Positions 1 through 5,829 of a stretch of 10,135 nucleotides of DNA are shown here, piece after piece. Under the pieces are notes generated by a model. That model was given only the letters and a program-made list of their open reading frames with translations. It was not told the origin of the DNA and did not search any database. Both the position numbers and the translations under genes were made by a program. Every line of letters begins with the position of its first letter. The first letter of the stretch is position 1. Origin of the DNA: Deltaproteobacteria bacterium RIFOXYA12_FULL_61_11 (lineage in GTDB: Bacteria > Bdellovibrionota_F > JAHFAK01 > YA12-FULL-61-11); NCBI GenBank assembly GCA_001799195.1, contig MGSU01000134.1, positions 6,549 to 16,683 on the forward strand. The letters are read 5' to 3'.

Positions 1-1359
1 AAAGATGATGACAACGAATGGGAACCGATCGACCTCAAGGCCCATGACTGCTTCACGGCCCTCGAGTCCAAGGTGTCCATCATAAAGGACTTTATCGCCG
101 ACAACAACACGACCAGCCTGGGTCGAGCCAAGACCGTCTCGGTCAATGTCCCTGCCAAACTGCGTGTGCGCGTGATCAATAACGGCACCGGTAACGCAAC
201 GGGGGTGGCGGTCCATGACGTGCTCTCCAGCGGCGACGGGACCAAGTACACAGCCAGCTCGTTCTCGACCGGAACCGCGAATGGCACGGACGGCTTCGAC
301 GCCACCATCGGGAACCTCGCCGCCGGCGCCACCACAACCCTCTTCTTCACTGTCACGGGCTCGGCTGACGGCAAGTATTGTGACACGGTGACCGTTACTG
401 CCACTTCAGGCGACATCGGCATCAGCACGGACAGCGCATGCTTGACCGTGGCCACTCCCAACCTCACGATCACCAAAACTGACGCGCCCGAAAGCGTCAT
501 CCCAGGCGCCACCTATGTTTCGACTATCGTCGTGAAAAATGACGGCAACGCCACGGCCACCAACGTGGTCATCAGCGATGTGCTGGGCCTCAATTCGGCT
601 GTCAACATGAGGGTCATTTATGTGAGCTCGAGCCTCAGCGGCGTGGGCGGCACTCTGGCCAGCAATACGGTCACGGCAAAAACGATGGACATCGCGGCCG
701 GCCAAACCGTGACCTTCACCGTCACCAGCCGCATTCCGCTTGGCGCCATCTCCGGCACTTACTGCGACAAGGCCACCGTCGCCAGCAGCAACACCCCCAC
801 CCGGGACGCTTCGGATTGCATCGAGGTGCCGGCGTTCTCAGCGGTTCAAACCCAGATGATCGACCTGCATGATCCTATAGCGGCTGGAGGCAATTTCAGT
901 TACTTCTCGACCATGTATGTGGAAAATCTCTCCAACGAGGGTGTGAACAAGAACACCATCAAGTTCAGCTTCGGCCTGAGCGATCCTAAGGACATCGGCA
1001 AGGCCGGTCTCTTCCGCGTCAACTCGACCAAGGTCTACCTCGACTCGGCTCCGGTGCGGGATCCCATCACCGGTCTCGTCGTCTCCGACGCGGCTAATGC
1101 CACTGCCGTGCTTCAAACAGCGAACAGCGACTACACGATCAGCAACGCGACCGCTGGTCTGCAAGTCATCACCATGACTCCGAGTGTCGCCTTGATGCCC
1201 GACACGGCGATCTATGTTCTGCATGAGGTGGCGGTCCCGAGTGCCACGCCGACCAACAAGATGTATACCTCGAGCTACATCTGGAACTCGGTTGGTTTGG
1301 GCGATACCTCGCATCTCTACCAAGCAAGCTCATCCGAACCCACGACCGTGCTCCCCTGA
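1..1359 (+). CDS. Secreted/surface protein with tandem DUF11 (Ig-like) domains, 5' partial
   Basis: The frame is open from base 1 with no start signal, so the gene begins upstream; the GTG at 73 is internal. The visible 452 residues hold two clear DUF11-type repeats. The first (about residues 35-150) has the hallmark VINNGTGNATGVAVHDVL; the second (about 153-275) has VVKNDGNATATNVVISDVL. Each ends with a strand starting YCD and a second Cys 15-17 residues later, which suggests one disulfide per domain. A further beta-rich domain (about 276-452) has no cysteine. Composition is Thr/Ser/Asn/Gly-rich with almost no Lys clusters, as in exported beta-sandwich proteins. DUF11 domains are known from very long cell-surface or secreted proteins, where they act as spacers or adhesive units. 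The role here (surface layer, adhesin or stalk) is inference. The C-terminus (TTVLP) shows no LPXTG or membrane anchor. The gene ends at a strong terminator. Confidence 0.8.
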   Translation, partial: KDDDNEWEPIDLKAHDCFTALESKVSIIKDFIADNNTTSLGRAKTVSVNVPAKLRVRVINNGTGNATGVAVHDVLSSGDGTKYTASSFSTGTANGTDGFDATIGNLAAGATTTLFFTVTGSADGKYCDTVTVTATSGDIGISTDSACLTVATPNLTITKTDAPESVIPGATYVSTIVVKNDGNATATNVVISDVLGLNSAVNMRVIYVSSSLSGVGGTLASNTVTAKTMDIAAGQTVTFTVTSRIPLGAISGTYCDKATVASSNTPTRDASDCIEVPAFSAVQTQMIDLHDPIAAGGNFSYFSTMYVENLSNEGVNKNTIKFSFGLSDPKDIGKAGLFRVNSTKVYLDSAPVRDPITGLVVSDAANATAVLQTANSDYTISNATAGLQVITMTPSVALMPDTAIYVLHEVAVPSATPTNKMYTSSYIWNSVGLGDTSHLYQASSSEPTTVLP

Positions 1360-1374
1360 AGAAATGGTCGTGTT

Positions 1375-1408
1375 CCCGCGGGAGTCTCACGACTCCCGCG
1401 GGTTTTTT
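1375..1408 (+). terminator. Rho-independent terminator
   Basis: Perfect 12-bp stem (cccgcgggagtc paired with gactcccgcggg), 4-base loop (tcac) and six T directly after it. It lies 15 bases past the stop codon of the DUF11 gene and separates that gene from the next one. Confidence 0.95.
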
Positions 1409-1418
1409 CCGGTTTAAT

Positions 1419-1546
1419 CCCACCTGAAGATGGCAGTGAAAACCAGGTGAACCGGCTCTCTACCGCCGGACAGGTGGGCTGCCCTCATGCTGGTGATCGC
1501 CGAAGGAGCAACGCGGCGACTCCTACCTTCAGACCTTTCTAGGAGT
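1419..1546 (+). promoter_or_regulatory. Structured 5' leader with mutually exclusive hairpins covering the RBS
   Basis: Between the terminator and the ATG at 1552, several arms pair well. CCCACCTG (1419-1426) pairs with CAGGTGGG (1471-1478) and encloses a CCGGC/GCCGG hairpin (1452-1469). TCGCCG (1497-1502) pairs with CGGCGA (1514-1519). ACTCCT (1519-1524) is complementary to AGGAGT (1541-1546), which contains the Shine-Dalgarno sequence of the next gene. The same CTCCT can instead pair with AGGAG at 1504-1508, so the two states exclude each other. This is the layout of an RBS-sequestering switch or protein-controlled leader. Part of it (1498-1511) matches the CGCCGAAGGAGCAA core known from glycine aptamers, but the rest of that aptamer is not convincing. 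No ligand is assigned. Confidence 0.4.
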
Positions 1547-1551
1547 ATGCT

Positions 1552-2124
1552 ATGAACTCGAGTTATTTCCTGGTCACTCTGCTCTTGTGCCTGATCTTCG
1601 CCACCTCTGCTGCCTTGGCAGCAGAAAAACCAAGTGCCCAGACGAGCGGGCAGGTGCCCAATTCCGACGGCTTTTCGCTGGGACTCGTCCTCGGTGATCC
1701 GACCGGGATCACGCTCCGCAGCGGACGAGGCTATCGCCGCGCAATCCAAGCGCACCTGGGCTTCAGCCCCTTCCCCGGCGATGCGATGTCGCTGATGGTG
1801 GATTGGACCTACGATGTCTGGGATTTCCTGGGTGGTACCTCTGACCTGCCGCTGTCGTTGCCGTTGTATCTCGGCGCGGGCGTCAAAGCGCAGTGGTTCA
1901 ACGGTCAGTATCAAACCTATGGCTATAACAAACACTACGATGATCCCAAGGATGCCAACTTCGGGCTGGGGGCGCGCGGACTTGTCGGTCTCCGTGCGTC
2001 CTTCCACGACGCTCCGTTTGACCTCTTCCTAGAACTCGCTCCGCTCAGCATTCTCATCATCGTGCCGAACCTCGGCATCGTGTATGATTTCGACGCAGCC
2101 ATCGGCGCACGCTATCGATTCTGA
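1552..2124 (+). CDS. Small outer-membrane beta-barrel protein
   Basis: A 190-residue protein with a clear Sec signal peptide (hydrophobic core at residues 6-22, likely cleavage after ALA at 21-23). The mature part alternates glycine/aromatic-rich strands: GLVLGDPTG near residue 42, LPLYLGAGVKAQWF near 103, and FLELAPLSILIIVPNLG near 162. It ends in ARYRF, the terminal Phe typical of BAM-assembled outer-membrane proteins. The GDPTGI motif, the FLELAP segment and the terminal IGARYRF resemble the small DUF3996-type barrels, from memory of that family. About 165 mature residues would fit an 8-stranded barrel. The start is fixed by AGGAG at 1541-1545, six bases before the ATG. The structured leader upstream could control translation. 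It appears monocistronic. Function beyond an outer-membrane barrel is not known. Confidence 0.75.
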   Translation: MNSSYFLVTLLLCLIFATSAALAAEKPSAQTSGQVPNSDGFSLGLVLGDPTGITLRSGRGYRRAIQAHLGFSPFPGDAMSLMVDWTYDVWDFLGGTSDLPLSLPLYLGAGVKAQWFNGQYQTYGYNKHYDDPKDANFGLGARGLVGLRASFHDAPFDLFLELAPLSILIIVPNLGIVYDFDAAIGARYRF

Positions 2125-2332
2125 GATGGAATACAACCCCCTCGGTCGGATTCTGTTTTCACCCAAGGCCCTTCCGACCATCTTCTCCATGCTGGTCAGG
2201 GTACCTTCGGGTCTTTCCCGCGGTAGGCAGGGATGAGCGTGAATTCCAATCATTTTGATTTCATGCTCCGCTGGTACTTCACCAGTACGAGTTCCAGGTA
2301 CAGTCCCTCGAGGAGGTCGTGTTCGAAACAGG

Positions 2333-2364
2333 GTTTCCCCTCTATCAAATTGAATGAGGGAAAC
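2333..2364 (+). repeat. Inverted repeat, possible activator-binding site
   Basis: GTTTCCCCTC (2333-2342) and GAGGGAAAC (2356-2364) are inverted copies apart from one extra C, separated by 13 A+T-rich bases. Its centre is about 120 bases upstream of the start expected from the sigma-54-like promoter. That is within the usual range for an enhancer-binding protein site. This role is inference; the repeat could also simply be a hairpin. Confidence 0.35.
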
Positions 2365-2440
2365 TCCATATTGATAGTAGTAGCTGCCATCGGTGGTCCA
2401 ATTGTTCGCATAACTGAATGTTTATTAAGCTATAGTGTAC

Positions 2441-2457
2441 TTGGCTCGAATGCTGCA
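2441..2457 (+). promoter_or_regulatory. Candidate sigma-54 (-24/-12) promoter
   Basis: TTGGCTCG-AATG-CTGCA matches the known consensus YTGGCACG-N4-TTGCW with one mismatch in each half. The invariant GG (2443-2444) and GC (2455-2456) are separated by exactly 10 bases, as required. The predicted start of transcription is near 2468, giving a leader of about 30 bases before the ATG at 2501. I could not find a good -35/-10 pair at standard spacing in the same stretch. Confidence 0.55.
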
Positions 2458-2500
2458 TGCATATAGCATGCATTCATCAAGGTAGTGAAAGGAGGAGCCA

Positions 2501-2779
2501 ATGAGCAAACCCGAGGTGCATATTGGAAAAATGGAAACCCAACTCAAACAATGGGGGGCAAAGCTGGATGAGTTTGTAACCAAAGCCGAAGGAGTCGGCG
2601 CTGAGGTCAAGGAGGATTACTGCAAGCAAATTGAATTCCTCAAGGCGAAACATAAGGTTGTACAAACAAAGCTCGATGAATTCAAAGTCGCCAGCGGCAA
2701 AGAATGGGAAACCTTTAAAACCGGGGTCGAGGATACCTGGAATGATCTTGAAGTTGCTTTTAAGAAACTGACCAAATAG
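2501..2779 (+). CDS. sll1863-type coiled-coil stress protein
   Basis: A 92-residue, highly charged all-helical protein without signal peptide or membrane segment, so probably cytoplasmic. Heptad-like spacing of Leu/Val/Phe runs from about residue 11 to 90, with a Trp-containing C-terminal motif EWETFKTGVEDTW (68-80). Composition and length fit the small proteins annotated as sll1863-family stress response proteins, which are often found beside CsbD and OmpA-type genes. Their biochemical role is not established. The start is set by AAAGGAGG (2488-2495) five bases before the ATG. It is the first gene after the sigma-54-like promoter and probably leads the operon. Residues 11-89 align without gaps to residues 68-146 of the lipoprotein at 5282-5755. 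Confidence 0.75.
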   Translation: MSKPEVHIGKMETQLKQWGAKLDEFVTKAEGVGAEVKEDYCKQIEFLKAKHKVVQTKLDEFKVASGKEWETFKTGVEDTWNDLEVAFKKLTK

Positions 2780-2797
2780 ACGGAGAAGCTGGAAAGT

Positions 2798-2953
2798 ATG
2801 CTGTGGACCATTGCGATCATTACGACTGCTGCTCTGGGTGCTTGGACTGCTCAGGTCCTGCACTCGAGATGGAGGTATCCCTATTTGGGTCCTTTTGGCA
2901 GTGCCCCTGTTCAACTCCGGATCCTCAGTGGCCCACCTCGCTCACAACGATGA
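2798..2953 (+). pseudogene. Frameshifted lmo0937-type small membrane protein
   Basis: The ATG at 2798 opens with MLWTIAII, the typical start of lmo0937-type (DUF5670) membrane peptides and nearly that of the intact copy at 5075. That frame then loses hydrophobicity and stops at 2953 after 51 codons. The +1 frame from about 2820 continues the expected protein: LLLWVLGLLRSCT, then GGI and VLLAV, matching the intact copy's VLWILGLITSFT, GGF and LLMLAV. Base-level comparison shows one extra nucleotide before the Trp codon of the second segment. After the shift the frame has no stop and runs into the next gene. It therefore looks like a decayed copy or a sequencing insertion. No slippery heptamer is apparent, so programmed shifting is unlikely. 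Confidence 0.6.
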
Positions 2954-2987
2954 ACCCATCCATAATTGTATTCAACTGGAGGATAAG

Positions 2988-3365
2988 ATGAGACATCTAA
3001 CTACATTCGGAATGCCTATGTTCATCATAGCCATTTCCATCGTCCTGGGGTGCACGAGCCCCTTGTTGCGCACCGAAGCCTCAACCTCGGGAATACGGGC
3101 TGCAGAAGAGGTTGGTGCGGCAGGCGTGCCGCAAGCCTCCCTGCACCTTCTCTTAGCCAAAGAAGAGTTGGAAAAGGCCATTGAGTTCTCCAAGAATGAT
3201 GAGAGGAAGAAGGCCGAGTCCATGTTGTTGCGGTCTGAAGTAGACGCTGAACTTGCTGTAGCCCTTTCCCGTGAGGATACGGAGAAAATCGAGGGTCGTG
3301 CAGCAGTTGCGCGCGTACGTCAGCTTCGGCAGGATAACAGCCCAACGCCAGTTAACCCACTGTGA
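2988..3365 (+). CDS. DUF4398-domain lipoprotein
   Basis: A 125-residue protein with an N-terminal hydrophobic stretch (residues 9-21) ending in the lipobox VLGC, so Cys22 is the likely lipidated residue. The mature part is helical with the DUF4398 pattern: AGVPQASLHLLLAKEELEKA, then KAESMLLRSEVDAELAVALSR, ending in a charged Arg/Gln helix. Asp is absent at +2 (Thr follows the Cys), so outer-membrane sorting by Lol is likely. The function of DUF4398 proteins is unknown; they often sit next to OmpA-like lipoproteins, as here. GGAGG at 2978-2982 lies five bases before the ATG and decides this start. The same frame is open back to 2811 only because it joins the broken gene upstream. The gap to the next gene is 34 bases, so co-transcription is likely. 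Confidence 0.8.
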   Translation: MRHLTTFGMPMFIIAISIVLGCTSPLLRTEASTSGIRAAEEVGAAGVPQASLHLLLAKEELEKAIEFSKNDERKKAESMLLRSEVDAELAVALSREDTEKIEGRAAVARVRQLRQDNSPTPVNPL

Positions 3366-3399
3366 ATTTTAACTTGTAATCGACAATGGAGAAGATCGT

Positions 3400-4329
3400 A
3401 TGAAAACGTATAGTATTTCGATCCTCGTTTGTGCGGCGTTTATCGCCGGTTGCGCTGCTCATGCTCCGCGGGAACTGGTCAATGCTCGAGAAGTCTATCG
3501 ACGCGCCAGCACGGGTCCAGCGGCACAGGTTGCACCGGCTGAACTGCATGTTGCAACCCAAGCACTCGATAAGGCAGAAAAATCTTTTAAAGAAGATCCT
3601 GATTCCTATGTGACTCGGGATCTCGCCTATATTGCACAACGCAGAGCGGAGATAGCGGAAGCGACCGCCTCTATTATCTTCGAGCAGAAGGGTAATACCC
3701 TTGCGAAGAAAGATTATCAAGAGATGCAGACCAAGATCGTAGAACAGACGAAACAAGACCTGACTCAAACCCGCACCGCACTCGCGGAATCGGAGCGCAG
3801 CGGTGAATCGTCGGCAGCGAAACTTTCCGTCGAGCAGGATGCACGTATTGCCTCGGATCAACGAGCCGCTACCGCCCAGACGGATCGGATTGCAGCAGAA
3901 AATCGTGCCCTTGCTGCTCAAGCAGCCTTGGCCAAGTTGGGTGAGGTCAAGAATGAACCTCGCGGCATAGTTGTTACCCTTTCAGGTAGTTTGCTCTTCG
4001 CATCGAATGTGACAACGTTATTGCCGGCAGCCATGGCCCGGCTTGACCAAGTAGCAGAGGTGTTGCTCAACAACAGCGAACGTCGTCTCATGATTGAAGG
4101 ACATACCGACTCCCAGGGTACGAACTCACACAACCTTCAATTATCTCAGGGCCGGGCAGATGCAGTTCGCAGCTATTTCATACAAAAGCATTACCGAGCT
4201 AATCTCATTCAAGCCCAGGGATTTGGGGAGACCCACCCCATCGCTGATAATTCCAGTGCCGAAGGTCGGGCGAATAACCGCCGCGTTGAGATTATCATTG
4301 AGCGTGATCCGACCGTTTCCAGTCAATGA
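3400..4329 (+). CDS. DUF4398-OmpA peptidoglycan-binding lipoprotein
   Basis: A 309-residue lipoprotein. The signal peptide ends in the lipobox IAGC (15-18). Residues about 23-115 form a DUF4398-like helical domain and about 115-195 an Ala/Gln/Glu-rich coiled coil. Residues about 200-305 are a C-terminal OmpA domain with EGHTDSQG, LSQGRA, GFGET and GRANNRRVEI. Asp237 (in HTD) and Arg252 (in LSQGRA) are 15 residues apart, as are the two diaminopimelate-contacting residues of OmpA domains, so non-covalent peptidoglycan binding is well supported. It should tether the outer membrane to the cell wall, the coiled coil acting as a spacer. GGAGAA at 3388-3393 precedes the ATG. The domain shared with its neighbour at 2988 suggests the two interact or arose by duplication. 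Confidence 0.9.
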   Translation: MKTYSISILVCAAFIAGCAAHAPRELVNAREVYRRASTGPAAQVAPAELHVATQALDKAEKSFKEDPDSYVTRDLAYIAQRRAEIAEATASIIFEQKGNTLAKKDYQEMQTKIVEQTKQDLTQTRTALAESERSGESSAAKLSVEQDARIASDQRAATAQTDRIAAENRALAAQAALAKLGEVKNEPRGIVVTLSGSLLFASNVTTLLPAAMARLDQVAEVLLNNSERRLMIEGHTDSQGTNSHNLQLSQGRADAVRSYFIQKHYRANLIQAQGFGETHPIADNSSAEGRANNRRVEIIIERDPTVSSQ

Positions 4330-4528
4330 CAGGACCTGCACGGAAGAAGGATTTTGAGAGCAATTCGCTTCAAGATCCATCCCCCCCCGGCAAGCGTAGC
4401 TCAAGCTGTGCCCTTGAGGAAATGGACCCACACTCTCACCCTGCAACCTAAGGAGGAGCATCCAATCTGAAAGTATCCAAGTAAACGCTTGCAACGAGAT
4501 GATAATGAACACCAAGAAGGAGAATTTC
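4330..4528 (+). other. Intergenic gap with an orphan Shine-Dalgarno sequence
   Basis: No gene is supported in these 199 bases. They contain an 8-base C-run (4381-4388), a short inverted repeat (CTCAAG/CTTGAG around 4400-4420) without T-run, and a very strong Shine-Dalgarno sequence AAGGAGGAGC near 4450-4459 followed by CCAATCTGA instead of a start codon. The same words precede the ATG at 2501 (GGAGGAGCCAATGA), so a lost start or gene remnant is possible. A separate RBS at 4517-4522 serves the next gene. Confidence 0.4.
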
Positions 4529-4786
4529 ATGAGCCGAGAGAAAGAAATGACGAACGAGACAACCCTTACCGAGAATGATCTTCCTACAAAGCAGGATCAG
4601 ACGAAAGAAGTAACCGCAGAGAAAAAAACGACCACCATGGTGAAGGACGAACCCTCGAAACAGGTTCACAAACACGTCGCTCCCCATGATAACAAGGCGA
4701 CAACCACGGAGAAGATCCCTCAACAAAAACCCGATCAAACAAAAAACGTCAATCCTAAACCTGATAAAAAGACCGCAAAATCATAA
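4529..4786 (+). CDS. Small disordered Lys/Thr-rich hydrophilic protein
   Basis: An 85-residue protein made almost only of Lys, Thr, Glu, Asp, Gln, Asn, Pro, Ser and Val. It has no Gly, Phe, Trp, Tyr or Cys and a single Ile, so it should be intrinsically disordered. There is no signal peptide. I do not recognise a family. The composition recalls hydrophilins and LEA-like protectants of desiccation and osmotic stress, but without a diagnostic repeat. AAGGAG at 4517-4522, six bases before the ATG at 4529, decides this start over an in-frame ATG at 4499 with no RBS. The gap to csbD is 11 bases, so the two are almost certainly co-transcribed. Low complexity makes orthologue searches unreliable. 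Confidence 0.65.
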   Translation: MSREKEMTNETTLTENDLPTKQDQTKEVTAEKKTTTMVKDEPSKQVHKHVAPHDNKATTTEKIPQQKPDQTKNVNPKPDKKTAKS

Positions 4787-4797
4787 AGAGGTGTTGT

Positions 4798-4989
4798 ATG
4801 AACAAGGATCAAGCAAAAGGTACCTGGGAGCAGATCAAGGGAAGAGCGAAAAAGGCCTGGGGCGAATTGACCGACGATGACCTCAAGAAGGCTGAAGGTT
4901 CCGTAGACAAGCTCTATGGGGTGATACAAGAGAAATTTGGCGATACCAAGGAAGCGATATTGGCGAAGTTGGACAAGCTACACCTGTAA
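4798..4989 (+). CDS. CsbD family stress protein
   Basis: A 63-residue CsbD-like protein covering the whole family length. It starts MNKDQAKGTWEQIKG, followed by KKAWGELTDDDL, a central KKAEG, and ends in a helix with KFGDTKEAILAKLD. CsbD proteins are small cytoplasmic four-helix proteins induced by general stress (sigma-B in Bacillus; osmotic and phosphate stress in proteobacteria); their molecular activity is unknown. AAGAGGTG at 4786-4793 precedes the ATG. The segment TWEQIKGRAKKAWGEL (residues 9-24) closely resembles TWENIKSGIKKSHSEL in the lipoprotein at 5282. Confidence 0.93.
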   Translation: MNKDQAKGTWEQIKGRAKKAWGELTDDDLKKAEGSVDKLYGVIQEKFGDTKEAILAKLDKLHL

Positions 4990-5010
4990 CATACAAAAAA
5001 AAGATCAGAA

Positions 5011-5048
5011 GGTCCGGGGGTAGCTGCTATGCGCAGAACCCTCGGCCC
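5011..5048 (+). promoter_or_regulatory. Strong intercistronic hairpin
   Basis: CCGGGGGT (5014-5021) pairs with ACCCTCGG (5038-5045) through eight pairs, one of them G-U. An inner CTGC/GCAG stem (5024-5027 with 5033-5036) and an outer GG/CC past one mismatch extend it. An A-tract precedes it, and no T-run follows on the + strand. It may stabilise or process the mRNA, or partly terminate after csbD. The eight-A run upstream reads as T-run on the minus strand, but nothing there needs terminating. Confidence 0.45.
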
Positions 5049-5074
5049 CTCAACTTACCAAAAAGGAGATGTGC

Positions 5075-5224
5075 ATGTTGTGGACAGTCGCGATTGTCTT
5101 CCTTGTGCTATGGATACTTGGTCTCATAACCTCATTCACCATGGGAGGCTTTATTCACCTGCTCTTGATGCTTGCAGTTGTCGCGGTCCTTGTTCGCATT
5201 ATCCAGGGACGCCGAATAGTTTGA
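5075..5224 (+). CDS. lmo0937-type small membrane protein
   Basis: A 49-residue, almost wholly hydrophobic protein. It begins MLWTVAIVFLVLWILGL, has the central turn SFTMGG and a second helix through VVAVLVRII, and ends in a basic QGRR tail. This is the layout of lmo0937-type (DUF5670) peptides: two short inner-membrane helices with the positive tail inside. Their function is unknown; they commonly accompany CsbD, Lia/Psp-like and other envelope-stress genes. AAAAGGAG at 5061-5068 precedes the ATG. A broken second copy lies at 2798. The next gene starts 57 bases later, with a TCGAGATCTCGA palindrome in the gap. Confidence 0.88.
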   Translation: MLWTVAIVFLVLWILGLITSFTMGGFIHLLLMLAVVAVLVRIIQGRRIV

Positions 5225-5281
5225 CTTCGAGATCTCGAGGACCTGAAGGGCAAAGAAAACCTGAACGAGAAAGGTAAGACC

Positions 5282-5755
5282 ATGAGATACATGTTATTCT
5301 TCATTCCCTTGCTCATCGCAACCGGCTTTGCGCTGAGCTGTACGACGACCAAAGAGCAAGCCGAGAAAAATGCCGCTGCCAGCACAGCGGTACAACTCAA
5401 AACAGCAAAAACGGAAACTGTCGAAGCGTTCAAAGCCACGCAAGACTATACTTTTTCGCAACGAGCAGATTTCGTTGCAAGGATGAAAACGGAACTGGCA
5501 GAAACCCAGGATAAGTTGCATCAGATCACGCTCAAAATTGAAGCCTCGAATGCTGCCACCAAGGCCGATGCCAAGGAAAAGCTCGAAGTGGTGCGCAGGA
5601 ATTATTCGCGGGCGAAACAGGAACTCGAGCAGGCTGAAAGCGCCAGCGAGACCACCTGGGAAAACATCAAAAGCGGCATTAAGAAGTCCCACAGTGAGTT
5701 GAAGGAATCCTTTGAGCATATGCGCCAATGGTTGAGTGACAAAATTGAACCCTGA
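5282..5755 (+). CDS. Coiled-coil lipoprotein with an sll1863-like body
   Basis: A 157-residue protein with signal peptide and the lipobox ALSC (Cys20 lipidated, followed by Thr). Residues 21-67 are an Ala/Thr/Lys/Gln-rich linker. Residues 68-146 align without gaps over 79 positions to the soluble protein at 2501 (20 identities by hand count), including the TWENIKSG motif (125-132). The mature protein is all-helical and highly charged, with no beta domain or cysteine besides the lipid anchor. It thus looks like a periplasm-facing, membrane-anchored version of an otherwise cytoplasmic stress protein. AAAGG at 5270-5274 sits seven bases before the ATG. It is the last gene of the low-G+C cassette; an imperfect hairpin (5759-5779) follows without T-run. 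Function unknown. Confidence 0.75.
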   Translation: MRYMLFFIPLLIATGFALSCTTTKEQAEKNAAASTAVQLKTAKTETVEAFKATQDYTFSQRADFVARMKTELAETQDKLHQITLKIEASNAATKADAKEKLEVVRRNYSRAKQELEQAESASETTWENIKSGIKKSHSELKESFEHMRQWLSDKIEP

Positions 5756-5829
5756 CCTGGGTTAGGGCGAAACCTACCCGAGGCCCCCCCCCACAACTGT
5801 TAGGTCCCACATTCCGCCGAACTCGGCTT

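Larger units (their letters stand above)
2125..2500 (+). other. Intergenic region with promoter elements, no supported gene
   Basis: I find no convincing coding sequence in these 376 bases. They contain a 7-bp inverted repeat (GGTCGGA 2144-2150 with TCCGACC 2173-2179, 22-base loop, no T-run), the inverted repeat at 2333-2364, a sigma-54-like promoter at 2441-2457, and a small hairpin TGCATGC/GCATGCA (2454-2472) that overlaps the predicted -12 element and start of transcription. Base composition changes here from the G+C-richer left block to the A+T-richer cassette. Confidence 0.6.

Noticed and set aside
1440-1540. Glycine riboswitch
   Set aside because: CGCCGAAGGAGCAA at 1498-1511 and CTCTC-TACCGCC-GGACAG near 1456-1472 echo aptamer parts, but they are in the wrong order for one aptamer, and GGAGAG and CUCUCAGG are not in place. 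Infernal with the glycine model would decide.
2233-2466. 77-residue open frame on the + strand
   Set aside because: No Shine-Dalgarno sequence, no family-like features, unbiased codons, and it overlaps the promoter elements.
2811-3365. A 184-residue gene starting at TTG 2811
   Set aside because: The true start of the lipoprotein is ATG 2988 with GGAGG and a lipobox; the upstream extension is the shifted half of the broken lmo0937-type gene.
5029-5277. 82-residue open frame overlapping the small membrane protein
   Set aside because: The ATG at 5075 in another frame gives a clear lmo0937-type peptide with RBS; this frame has no recognisable features.
5784-5792. Poly-C tracts (8 C at 4381, 9 C here) as phase-variation switches
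   Set aside because: Both lie between genes and not at promoter spacing I can recognise, so a length change has no evident effect.
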